Below, one piece after another: positions 26,326 through 33,019 of a stretch of DNA of 64,000 nucleotides. Origin of the DNA: CAZFHA01 sp964518595 (GTDB lineage Bacteria; Bacillota; Clostridia; Saccharofermentanales; Saccharofermentanaceae). Both the position numbers and the translations under genes were made by a program. The DNA is taken from assembly GCA_964518595.1 (NCBI GenBank), contig CAZFHA010000001.1, positions 62,001 through 126,000 on the forward strand, written 5' to 3'. The notes under the pieces were generated by a model. It saw nothing but the letters and a program-made list of their open reading frames with translations, did no database searches and was not told where the DNA came from. Every line of letters starts with the position of its first letter. The first letter of the stretch is position 1.

Positions 26326-27153
26326 ATGAATGAGCCTTACTCAAACAAACCCCTTTCCCACTATACTTGCCGCAAAATTTTAAGTCCCCTCTTAATTAAT
26401 GGTGATCTAACAAAAGAAGTTTGGCAAAAAGCTGAGAAATCACCCCGTTTTATTGATGTAATTGATGGAGCCCCCGGATTATATGATACCCACTCAGCCC
26501 TCCTATGGGATGATGATTATTTGTATATTGCCTTTTGGTGTGAAGAACCTTTTGTTCGTGCTTCCATAACCAAGCGGGATGATCTGGTCTTTAGTGAAAA
26601 TGACGTGGAAGTCTTTATTGATGGTGGTGATACTTACTACGAATTTCAAATAAACGCCTTAAACACCCTTTATGAAGTTTTTTATATCTGGAAAGACGCC
26701 TATTCCCAAAGTGATAAGTACCATGTGCCTGAATTTGATATATTTCTCCATGATGCGCTGACTTTCGGCGGCAACCATGACCGCAAAAATGAAACCTTTT
26801 GGCAGGGATCTCACCCAAGAAAACAGCGTTGGGTTTTTCGTGATTGGGATTTCCCCGGCTTGAAAACAGCTGTTCAGGTGCAGGGGGAAATCAATCGGAC
26901 AGATATACCCAGTAAGGGCTGGACAGTGGAATTGGCCTTCCCTTGGAAAGGGATGAAATGGTTGTCAGATGGCAAAATTTTCCCCCCTAAGGAAGGCGAT
27001 ACCATGAATATTTTCCTCGGCCGCTATGAAATTTGCCGTCTCAATGGTCAAGATATTCAGGTTGGATGGGCCTGGGATGAAATTGGCACCAACGATAATC
27101 ATGCACCAGAGCGCTTTACCCAGATTAGATTTAGTGAAGAGGTCATGATATAA
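26326..27153 (+). CDS. CBM9-like carbohydrate-binding protein
   Basis: 275 aa whose whole length resembles the CBM9/DOMON-like beta-sandwich: LINGDLTKEVWQKAEKSPRF at the start, HSALLWDDDYLYIAFWCEEP, then ENDVEVFIDGGDTYYEFQINALNTLYE and a final strand RFTQIRF. Without a signal peptide it must act in the cytoplasm, which is unusual for a binding module. Several such stand-alone proteins sit next to GH78 or GH106 genes with unknown role. GAGGAG precedes the ATG; it has its own transcript after the terminator at 26214. Confidence 0.78.
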   Translation: MNEPYSNKPLSHYTCRKILSPLLINGDLTKEVWQKAEKSPRFIDVIDGAPGLYDTHSALLWDDDYLYIAFWCEEPFVRASITKRDDLVFSENDVEVFIDGGDTYYEFQINALNTLYEVFYIWKDAYSQSDKYHVPEFDIFLHDALTFGGNHDRKNETFWQGSHPRKQRWVFRDWDFPGLKTAVQVQGEINRTDIPSKGWTVELAFPWKGMKWLSDGKIFPPKEGDTMNIFLGRYEICRLNGQDIQVGWAWDEIGTNDNHAPERFTQIRFSEEVMI

Positions 27154-27271
27154 CATAGATCCACTTTGGTGTGTTAACAGATTCATTGTCGCTTCGTTGA
27201 CAACATTGAGATATTTCATTACTATTTTCACATTAGGGGTTCACATAGATGAACCAGTGGGGTGGAAAATT

Positions 27272-29092
27272 ATGGCATTATCCTATCATTGTCAAAATTG
27301 CGGGGCAGATCTGGTCTTTGATGCTGACAGCCAGCAAATGTATTGCCAGCATTGTGGTAGTAAAATTGTTCTAGAATCAGTTGTACCTATTGATCCTGCC
27401 AATGCAGCTATCTATCATGCAGAAGATTGGCAAGAAGAGGAAGCCGTTCAATTTGTTTGCAGTAGCTGTGGGGCAGCTATAATCACAGATAAAAATACTA
27501 CGGCAACGTTTTGCCTATTTTGTGGTAATAGCGCAGTTATTTCTGAGCGACTATCAGGGCTGGATCGACCTAATTTAGTCATCCCCTTCTCCTATGGACG
27601 AGAAGTAGCGGAAGAGAAATTTTTGCGTTGGTGTAAATCTGGGCGGATGACACCCAAGGACTTTGTCTCTAAAGCTAATATTGAGAAAATTACCGGCCTC
27701 TATGTCCCCTACTGGCTCTTTGATTGTCAGGTTCAAATGGATATGGAGGCCACGGGTACGATTGTTTCTAAAGAAACAGATCTTATCCAAACAAATCAAG
27801 TCACCACACAATACAAAATTATCCGAAAGCGCCAACTTTTTTGGGAAAAAATACCTCATGATGGCGCCAGTCAAATAGATGACCAAATTATGCATGTATT
27901 AGAACCCTTCAATTATGAGGAGAGTAAGGGTTTTGATATGAAATACTTGGCCGGTTTTTTTGCTGAAAAGTATGATATTACAAGCGAAACTTTGCAGCCT
28001 ATCATTCAGGATCAAATAGAGGATTATCTCAAAGGCGTATTTAATGATTCTGTGGCAGAATATAGTAAGGTAAGCATCAAATCCGATCGCTCCGAAATTT
28101 CAAAGTTTACCAGCATCTACGCCCTTTTACCGGTCTGGTTTCTAACCTATCGCTATCATGGAAAAACTTATACCTTTGCCATGAATGGTCAAACCGGAAA
28201 AGTCGCTGGCCAGCCGCCCATTAGTCCTCCCAAAGTTTCGGGTAGTGCTGCATTGTCATTGGCAGCCTTTGCTCTGGTCGGTTATTTGCTATTCTTATTT
28301 CTTGCTGCCATTTTTTTCCCACCCTTAGATAAGGGTGTTAATGGAAAAAATTCAGGGGTTTATGATTACGCCAATCTTTTATCTATCTCAGAGATAGATA
28401 ACCTAGAAACTCAGGCTCAAAAGCTTTCTTTAGCCCAAGACATTAATGTTTATTTTGTAACTACCGATTATAAAAGTAGAGGTAGCTACCCTAATACGAA
28501 TAAAGGCAGCCAAGACTATGCCCAAAAGCTCTATAAAGATCTGATGGGTTATAACCCTAATGATCCCAAACAAGATTACGCGGGATTTTTAGTGTTACTA
28601 GATATGGAAACTCGTTATCTTTACATTTGCACCGCCCAGAGAATTCATCAAGTTGTTTCCGATAGAACTTGTACAACCATCACAAATTCAATGGTTAACT
28701 CTTTAAGAAAGGCCCAATATGCTCAGGTAGGAAAAAACGTTTTCTCTAAAATGGAAACTGCTATTCTTAACGGCACTGAAAGTTATGCTCGCAACCGCCA
28801 AATAACTTTTGTGATAACCACAATTATATTACCGCTACTTTTGACAGTAATCACAATTATCTGGTTAACCCATCACAAGAAAAGTCAGGTTACAGTGGAT
28901 AGATACAGCTACTTAGGAAAAGAGGGTAGAAAAGGTAATCCCACAAACAATCAAGATGATGACGTCTTTATATCCAGAACCGTTATCCCCATTAGATCTT
29001 CTACTGGCGGTGGCTCTTGGGGGAGTGGCGGTGGCGGCTTTAGTAGTGGCGGTGGCGGAGGAAGCTTTGGCGGCGGCGGCAGTAATTTTTAG
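27272..29092 (+). CDS. Zinc-ribbon plus TPM-domain membrane protein with glycine-rich tail
   Basis: 606 aa. Two zinc ribbons open the protein (CQNCGADL...CQHCG and CSSCGAAI...CLFCG), followed by a mixed domain of about 200 residues, a membrane helix (about 330-350), an extracytoplasmic TPM/YgcG-like domain (about 365-500: YDYANLLSISEIDNLETQAQ and DYAGFLVLLDMETRYLYI), a second helix (about 510-530), and a tail of about 30 residues almost entirely Gly and Ser. TPM tails of this sort occur in membrane quality-control or surface proteins of unknown role. The ATG at 27272 puts the first ribbon at the N-terminus and has GGTGGA before it; the longer frame has no ribosome site. Confidence 0.75.
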   Translation: MALSYHCQNCGADLVFDADSQQMYCQHCGSKIVLESVVPIDPANAAIYHAEDWQEEEAVQFVCSSCGAAIITDKNTTATFCLFCGNSAVISERLSGLDRPNLVIPFSYGREVAEEKFLRWCKSGRMTPKDFVSKANIEKITGLYVPYWLFDCQVQMDMEATGTIVSKETDLIQTNQVTTQYKIIRKRQLFWEKIPHDGASQIDDQIMHVLEPFNYEESKGFDMKYLAGFFAEKYDITSETLQPIIQDQIEDYLKGVFNDSVAEYSKVSIKSDRSEISKFTSIYALLPVWFLTYRYHGKTYTFAMNGQTGKVAGQPPISPPKVSGSAALSLAAFALVGYLLFLFLAAIFFPPLDKGVNGKNSGVYDYANLLSISEIDNLETQAQKLSLAQDINVYFVTTDYKSRGSYPNTNKGSQDYAQKLYKDLMGYNPNDPKQDYAGFLVLLDMETRYLYICTAQRIHQVVSDRTCTTITNSMVNSLRKAQYAQVGKNVFSKMETAILNGTESYARNRQITFVITTIILPLLLTVITIIWLTHHKKSQVTVDRYSYLGKEGRKGNPTNNQDDDVFISRTVIPIRSSTGGGSWGSGGGGFSSGGGGGSFGGGGSNF

Positions 29093-29222
29093 CTATTATT
29101 ACTAGCCCCTTGGCATAAAAATCCGAGTATAATTTTTATTTGCAAGATATAAAAGCAGCCGATTAAATGCAGGCGTTACCCTTAGAATTTTACGTGCCCA
29201 AATGCTACTATATGCATTTTTC

Positions 29223-29271
29223 ATAGCCACGAAGTGGCGAGGACAGTCGAGAACGGCTAGAAACCCGTTTC
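29223..29271 (+). repeat. REP-like palindrome, copy 4 (right half)
   Basis: Contains the tip GCCAC-GAA-GTGGC and the right arm (GAGGACAGTCGAGAACGGCT, then ACCCGTTT). The left arm is missing. It marks the left edge of Hol_Tox array 2. Confidence 0.65.
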
Positions 29272-29413
29272 TCTCTATCATTAAGCAGAGCCTAGTCTCA
29301 TAATAAAATTTATAAAAAGACAATGATATTTTCTATTTACGTTTATATCCTATCGCATTAAATTTTGATAGCTATTACAATAGAAATCGGAAAGCAACCG
29401 TGCACAAGAAGTG

Positions 29414-29436
29414 ACCTCCCCAATATGAAGGGAGGT
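29414..29436 (+). promoter_or_regulatory. Hairpin sequestering the toxin ribosome site
   Basis: ACCTCCC (29414-29420) pairs perfectly with GGGAGGT (29430-29436), which includes the ribosome site of the toxin at 29443. The same stem recurs at 29918-29940 and 30304-30326. Confidence 0.75.
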
Positions 29437-29442
29437 GAGGCG

Positions 29443-29541
29443 ATGGTTACCTATGATGCATTATATTTGATGTTATCCTTCGGAACCTTACTCTTGGCCT
29501 TACTTACCTATGTAGATAGGAAGAATAGACCCAAGAAGTAA
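29443..29541 (+). CDS. Hol_Tox (TxpA/BsrG-like) type I toxin peptide
   Basis: 32 aa, MVTYDALYLM to KNRPKK: one hydrophobic helix with a basic tail, as in the putative holin-like toxin family. GGGAGGTGAGG lies six bases upstream and is paired in a stem. The leader shares GTTTATATCCTATCGCATTA and an ATTACAATAG box with the other copies; a toxin promoter is probably within it but could not be fixed. The stop codon forms part of a 9-bp hairpin (29538-29546 with 29571-29579). Identical in protein sequence to the copy at 30333. Confidence 0.82.
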   Translation: MVTYDALYLMLSFGTLLLALLTYVDRKNRPKK

Positions 29542-29625
29542 CGCCTGCCTTGTGCTTTAGCGGGCCGAGTAGGCGTTACAACCACTTGGGGAGTTAACCA
29601 CCTTGTGTGGCGGTTGTTTTCTCTT
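29538..29625 (-). ncRNA. Candidate antisense antitoxin RNA (array 2, unit 1)
   Basis: Minus-strand TTGAAA (29655-29660), 17-base spacer, TAGATT (29632-29637). The RNA would begin near 29625, read through the toxin's terminator hairpin and end at the GTAACGCCT/AGGCGTTAC stem overlapping the toxin stop. The promoter spacing is exactly conserved in every unit whose tail is present. Confidence 0.5.
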
Positions 29626-29698
29626 ACTTATAATCTATCACCTTTAAACCGAATTTTCAACCCAGATCAGCCATCATCGGCGGCCTGCAAACTAACAC

Positions 29699-29777
29699 AA
29701 AGCGGGGCAATAGCAGTTCGAAGACCTCCACAGCCACGAAGGGGCGAGGACAGTCGAGAACGGCTATGAACCCGCTT
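29699..29777 (+). repeat. REP-like palindrome, copy 5
   Basis: Complete element in the tail of array 2 unit 1: AAGCGGG/CCCGCTT outer arms, ATAGCAGTTC/GAACGGCTAT middle arms (one mismatch) and CCACGAAGGGG tip. Confidence 0.72.
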
Positions 29778-29946
29778 CTCTCGGTAAGAAAATAGAAATG
29801 AATCTCAGAAAAATTTATAAAAAGTGGTAATATTTCCTGTTTACGTTTATACCCTATCGCATTGAATCTCAATAGCTATTACAATAGAAATCGGAGAACA
29901 ACCGTGCACAAGAAGTGACCTCCCCAATATGAAGGGAGGTGAGGCG

Positions 29947-30053
29947 ATGGTTANNNNNNNNNNNNNNNNNNNNNNNNNNNNNNNNNNNNNNNNNNNNNNN
30001 NNNNNNNNNNNNNNNNNNNNNNNNNNNNNNNNNNNNNNNNNNNNNNNNNNNNN
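29947..30053 (+). CDS. Hol_Tox toxin copy interrupted by an assembly gap
   Basis: The ribosome site, its sequestering stem and the first codons (ATG GTT A) are identical to the other array 2 copies; the rest is hidden by the run of N. The tail after the gap is that of a complete cassette. A full 32-codon toxin is expected but cannot be read. Confidence 0.5.
29954..30053. other. Assembly gap, 100 N
   Basis: Exactly 100 N, a conventional placeholder. Comparison with the flanking copies predicts about 140 missing bases (offset +7 to +147 from the toxin ATG), or more if further units were collapsed. Confidence 0.95.
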
Positions 30054-30332
30054 GGAGTTAACCACCTTGTGTGGCGGTTGTTTTCTCTTACTTATAATCT
30101 ATCACCTTCGCGTCGAATTTTCAACCCAGATCAGCCATCATCGGCGGCCTGCAAACTAACCTATCTCTCGGAAGAAAACAGAAATGAATCTCAGAAAAAT
30201 TTATAAAAAGTGGTAATATTTTCTATTTACGTTTATATACTATCGCATTGAATCTTAATAGCTATTACAATAGAAATCGGAAAGCAACCGTGCACAAGAA
30301 GTGACCTCCCCAATATGAAGGGAGGTGAGGCG

Positions 30333-30431
30333 ATGGTTACCTATGATGCATTATATTTGATGTTATCCTTCGGAACCTTACTCTTGGCCTTACTTACCTA
30401 TGTAGATAGGAAGAATAGACCCAAGAAGTAA
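30333..30431 (+). CDS. Hol_Tox (TxpA/BsrG-like) type I toxin peptide
   Basis: Same 32-aa peptide as at 29443, with an identical ribosome-site stem (30304-30326), hairpin over the stop (30428-30436 with 30461-30469) and reverse promoter in the tail. The leader differs by a few bases, so the copies are not a simple assembly duplication. Confidence 0.82.
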   Translation: MVTYDALYLMLSFGTLLLALLTYVDRKNRPKK

Positions 30432-30516
30432 CGCCTGCCTTGTGCTTTAGCGGGCCGAGTAGGCGTTACAACCACTTGGGGAGTTAACCACCTTGTGTGG
30501 CGGTTGTTTTCTCTTA
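30428..30516 (-). ncRNA. Candidate antisense antitoxin RNA (array 2, unit 3)
   Basis: Minus-strand TTGAAA (30546-30551), 17-base spacer, TAGATT (30523-30528). Same layout as unit 1; one base is inserted in the transcribed region near 30521. Prediction only. Confidence 0.5.
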
Positions 30517-30590
30517 CTTATTAATCTATCACCTTTGCGTTGAACTTTCAACCCGGATCAGCCATCTTCGGCGGCCTACAAACTGACCCT

Positions 30591-30669
30591 AAAGCGGGGC
30601 GATAGCTGTTCTCGACTTTCCTCGCCACTTCGTGGCTGTGGAGGTCTTCGAACCGCTAAACCCGCTTTC
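30591..30669 (+). repeat. REP-like palindrome, copy 6, with inverted core
   Basis: The outer arms (AAGCGGGGCGATAG ... CCCGCTTT) are oriented as in copies 3 and 5, but the core from GTTCTCGAC to TCTTCGAAC is the exact reverse complement of their core. The element abuts the stop codon of the minus-strand RpiB-like gene. Confidence 0.75.
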
Positions 30670-30670
30670 T

Positions 30671-31147
30671 TCAACTTTTAAAGCAGTCTTTTTCCAGCAA
30701 GGCCACTTGTTCTTTGGCGCTGCAGAGCCATTCTTGCCGCCAGCTTTCTAAATCCTGGGTGAAAGCTGTTTCCATAAAGGCTTTGGTCATTTGAATCCCC
30801 AGCCAATCTGCTACCAACCAGCCTCCCATGCAAAGGATATTGGCATCATTTATGGCACGGCACATTTTGGCTGCATAGACACTCTCCACTACAGCAGCGG
30901 TTATGCCTTGGAATTTGTTAGCTACCACAGACATCCCCATCCCTGTGCCACAGCACAGGATTCCCCGTTCAGCTTCTCCCTGTTGAATTTTCTTGGCAGC
31001 CAAAGGTGCCACGGCGAAGAAGGGATTGGGCTTATCCATATCTTGGGTACCAATATCCTCCACTTGATGACCTTGTTCCACCAGATAGCTTTTTACTGCC
31101 TCTTTTAAAGGAAATCCTGACTTATCTGAACCAATTACAATCTTCAT
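30671..31147 (-). CDS. RpiB/LacAB-family isomerase, candidate 4-deoxy-4-sulfoerythrose isomerase
   Basis: 158 aa of the RpiB/LacA/LacB fold. The catalytic Cys is present (CCGTGMGMS, Cys66), as are NDAN (100-103) and the GSD start. Differences from ribose-5-phosphate isomerase: the conserved SDH is SDK (Lys9), the His of the R-E-H-N-D-A-N motif, used in ring opening, is Ile99, and the arginines of the usual HQRRV C-terminus are missing. A four-carbon sulfo-sugar cannot close a ring, so loss of the ring-opening His fits the sulfo-transketolase pathway step. Last gene of the cluster, three bases after the transketolase gene. GAGAGGA precedes the ATG. The role rests on context plus these substitutions. 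Confidence 0.75.
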   Translation of the reverse strand: MKIVIGSDKSGFPLKEAVKSYLVEQGHQVEDIGTQDMDKPNPFFAVAPLAAKKIQQGEAERGILCCGTGMGMSVVANKFQGITAAVVESVYAAKMCRAINDANILCMGGWLVADWLGIQMTKAFMETAFTQDLESWRQEWLCSAKEQVALLEKDCFKS

Positions 31148-31150
31148 TTT

Positions 31151-32080
31151 TTAATCCTCTCTTTTCACTAATTTGGTAGCGGCAGCTACTAAAGCCTCTT
31201 CTGTAAGACCAAAGCGCTCTGCTAATTCCGGCAATTTACCAACTTCGCCAAACTGATCTTCAATACCGATTCGCTCCATGGGTACGGGAAGTTTTTGGGC
31301 GACTAATTCCGCAACAGCTGAATAAAGGCCACCGTATATGCTGGCATTTTCAGCCGTCAGTACCCGGCCGGTTTTCTGGATAGAGGCAAGAATCGTCGCT
31401 TCATCCAGAGGTTTTATGGTGTGAACATTAATAACTTCTGTCTCGATACCTTGTCCCGCTAGAACTTTGGCAGCCTCTAAGGCTTTTTTAACCATAATAC
31501 CCGTGGCTAAAATCGTGAGGTCAGAACCTTCCCGGAGCAGATCAGCACGGAAAAGATCAAATTCATAATCTTCCGTAAAAACAGCTGGGGCTTCTTTTCT
31601 GAATAAGCGCAGATATACGGGGCCTTGATGGCTGACGATCTGCGGCATGGCCTTACGTACTTGAATTTCGTCCACCGGTTCAAACACTACCATGGTAGGA
31701 ATGGTGCGCATGATACTAACATCTTCGAAAGCCATATGGGTACCACCATTAAGTTCTGCGCCAATTCCTGGGTCGGTGCCAACAATCTTGACGTTTTGTC
31801 GGGCGTAGGCAATTGAGATTGCCACTTGGTCGCAGCAGCGACGGCTGGCAAAGGGGGCAAAGGTGGTAATAAAGGGAATAAAATCATAGGAAGCCAAGCC
31901 TGCCGCTACGGAGGCCATGTTGGCTTCGGCTACTCCTACATCAAAGGCACGGTCAGGGAATTTTTTGCGTAGTCCAATAGTGGCAGAGGCTTTAGCTAAG
32001 TCTGCGTCCACTACACAAATATTAGGATTCTCTTCCATTAAGCGTTCCAGTTCTTGGGCAAAGGCCTGTCTCATCTCCAT
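31151..32080 (-). CDS. Transketolase, C-terminal subunit
   Basis: 309 aa carrying the pyrimidine-binding and C-terminal domains of transketolase: FDVGVAEANMASVAAGLA with the Glu that activates thiamine diphosphate, GGTHMAFEDVSIMRTIP, and a C-terminal Rossmann-like domain (LTILATGIMVKKALEAA). It pairs with the N-terminal subunit encoded one base upstream. In the sulfo-transketolase pathway such a split enzyme moves C2 units from 6-deoxy-6-sulfofructose, then from 4-deoxy-4-sulfoerythrulose, to glyceraldehyde-3-phosphate. Ordinary pentose-phosphate function is the alternative. GGAGGAC precedes the ATG. Confidence 0.88.
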   Translation of the reverse strand: MEMRQAFAQELERLMEENPNICVVDADLAKASATIGLRKKFPDRAFDVGVAEANMASVAAGLASYDFIPFITTFAPFASRRCCDQVAISIAYARQNVKIVGTDPGIGAELNGGTHMAFEDVSIMRTIPTMVVFEPVDEIQVRKAMPQIVSHQGPVYLRLFRKEAPAVFTEDYEFDLFRADLLREGSDLTILATGIMVKKALEAAKVLAGQGIETEVINVHTIKPLDEATILASIQKTGRVLTAENASIYGGLYSAVAELVAQKLPVPMERIGIEDQFGEVGKLPELAERFGLTEEALVAAATKLVKRED

Positions 32081-32081
32081 A

Positions 32082-32900
32082 TTATTGTCCTCCTGTCAGT
32101 TCCATAAGAGCTTTGTTATAGTCCTCCATGGTAAAAGGCATATTGTGATTTCCGGCTCCGGCAGCCTCTACAAAGGAGACGCCTTTACCCTTGATTGTGT
32201 CCAGAATAATCATGGAGGGTTTTCCCTTAACCGTCTTAGCCCTTTCAATGGCCTCACGTAGCCCTTGGTAGTCATGTCCATTGATCTGTACCGTGTCCCA
32301 GCCGAAGGCTTCCCACTTTTCTTTTAAGTTGCCCAGAGAATTAATCTCATCGGTAGTACCATCAATTTGCAAGTGATTATAGTCGGTGAAAGCAATTACA
32401 TTATCGAGTTTCATATGAGCCCCAAACATAGCCGCTTCCCAGATCTGACCTTCTTGGGATTCCCCATCGCCGATGATGGTATAGATATAGGCGCCGTCTT
32501 TTCTGGTTTTCGAGCCTAAGGCCACACCCATAGCGCAGGAAAAACCCTGTCCCAGAGAACCGGTAGTCATATCAATCCCCGGGGTTCGGTTCATATCACA
32601 ATGACTGGGCAAATTTGTTCCGATCTGATTAAGTGTCAATAATTTCTCTTCCGGGAAATAGCCTTTGGATGCTAAAGCAGCGTATACCGCCGGGCCGGAA
32701 TGACCTTTGGAAACCACCAAGCGGTCACGACCGGGCAATTTGGGATTTTGGGGATCAATATTCATTACCCCACCGTGATAGAGCAAGGCAAGCAAATCCA
32801 CGATGGATAAACATCCTCCCACATGACCCACACCTAAATGGCCAATGCACTGCAAAGTAAGACGGCGAATCTCAGTACTTTTTTCTGCTAAATCTGTCAT
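32082..32900 (-). CDS. Transketolase, N-terminal subunit
   Basis: 272 aa thiamine-diphosphate-binding half of transketolase: HLGVGHVGGCLSIVD (the conserved His pair), GRDRLVVSKGHSGPAVYAAL, GSLGQGFSCAMGVALG, and the cofactor motif GDGESQEGQIWEA...N. Split transketolases are common in Clostridia, but the position directly after a sulfoquinovosidase gene and before an RpiB-like gene strongly suggests a dedicated sulfo-sugar enzyme. GAGGAGG precedes the ATG. A 119-base gap separates it from the upstream glycosidase gene; no terminator was recognised there. Confidence 0.9.
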   Translation of the reverse strand: MTDLAEKSTEIRRLTLQCIGHLGVGHVGGCLSIVDLLALLYHGGVMNIDPQNPKLPGRDRLVVSKGHSGPAVYAALASKGYFPEEKLLTLNQIGTNLPSHCDMNRTPGIDMTTGSLGQGFSCAMGVALGSKTRKDGAYIYTIIGDGESQEGQIWEAAMFGAHMKLDNVIAFTDYNHLQIDGTTDEINSLGNLKEKWEAFGWDTVQINGHDYQGLREAIERAKTVKGKPSMIILDTIKGKGVSFVEAAGAGNHNMPFTMEDYNKALMELTGGQ

Positions 32901-33019
32901 TTTTCTTTCCTCCTCTTGTTTTTTGACAAACCTGAAGCCAAGGGCTTCAAAAACTTGAAGTTACCGTGTTTCCCTCCTATTCTTATTTCAAAATAAAATC
33001 CTCTTTGTGCCAGGTAGAA

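Noticed and set aside
29657..30065. Minus-strand frames within the repeat units encoding a conserved RSLLVHGC-type peptide
   Set aside because: They recur only because the cassette sequence is repeated; no ribosome site or start context, and they lie opposite the toxin leader.
31151..32080. Two transketolase halves as a broken gene
   Set aside because: Each half has its own strong ribosome site and complete domains, and split transketolases are normal in this group.
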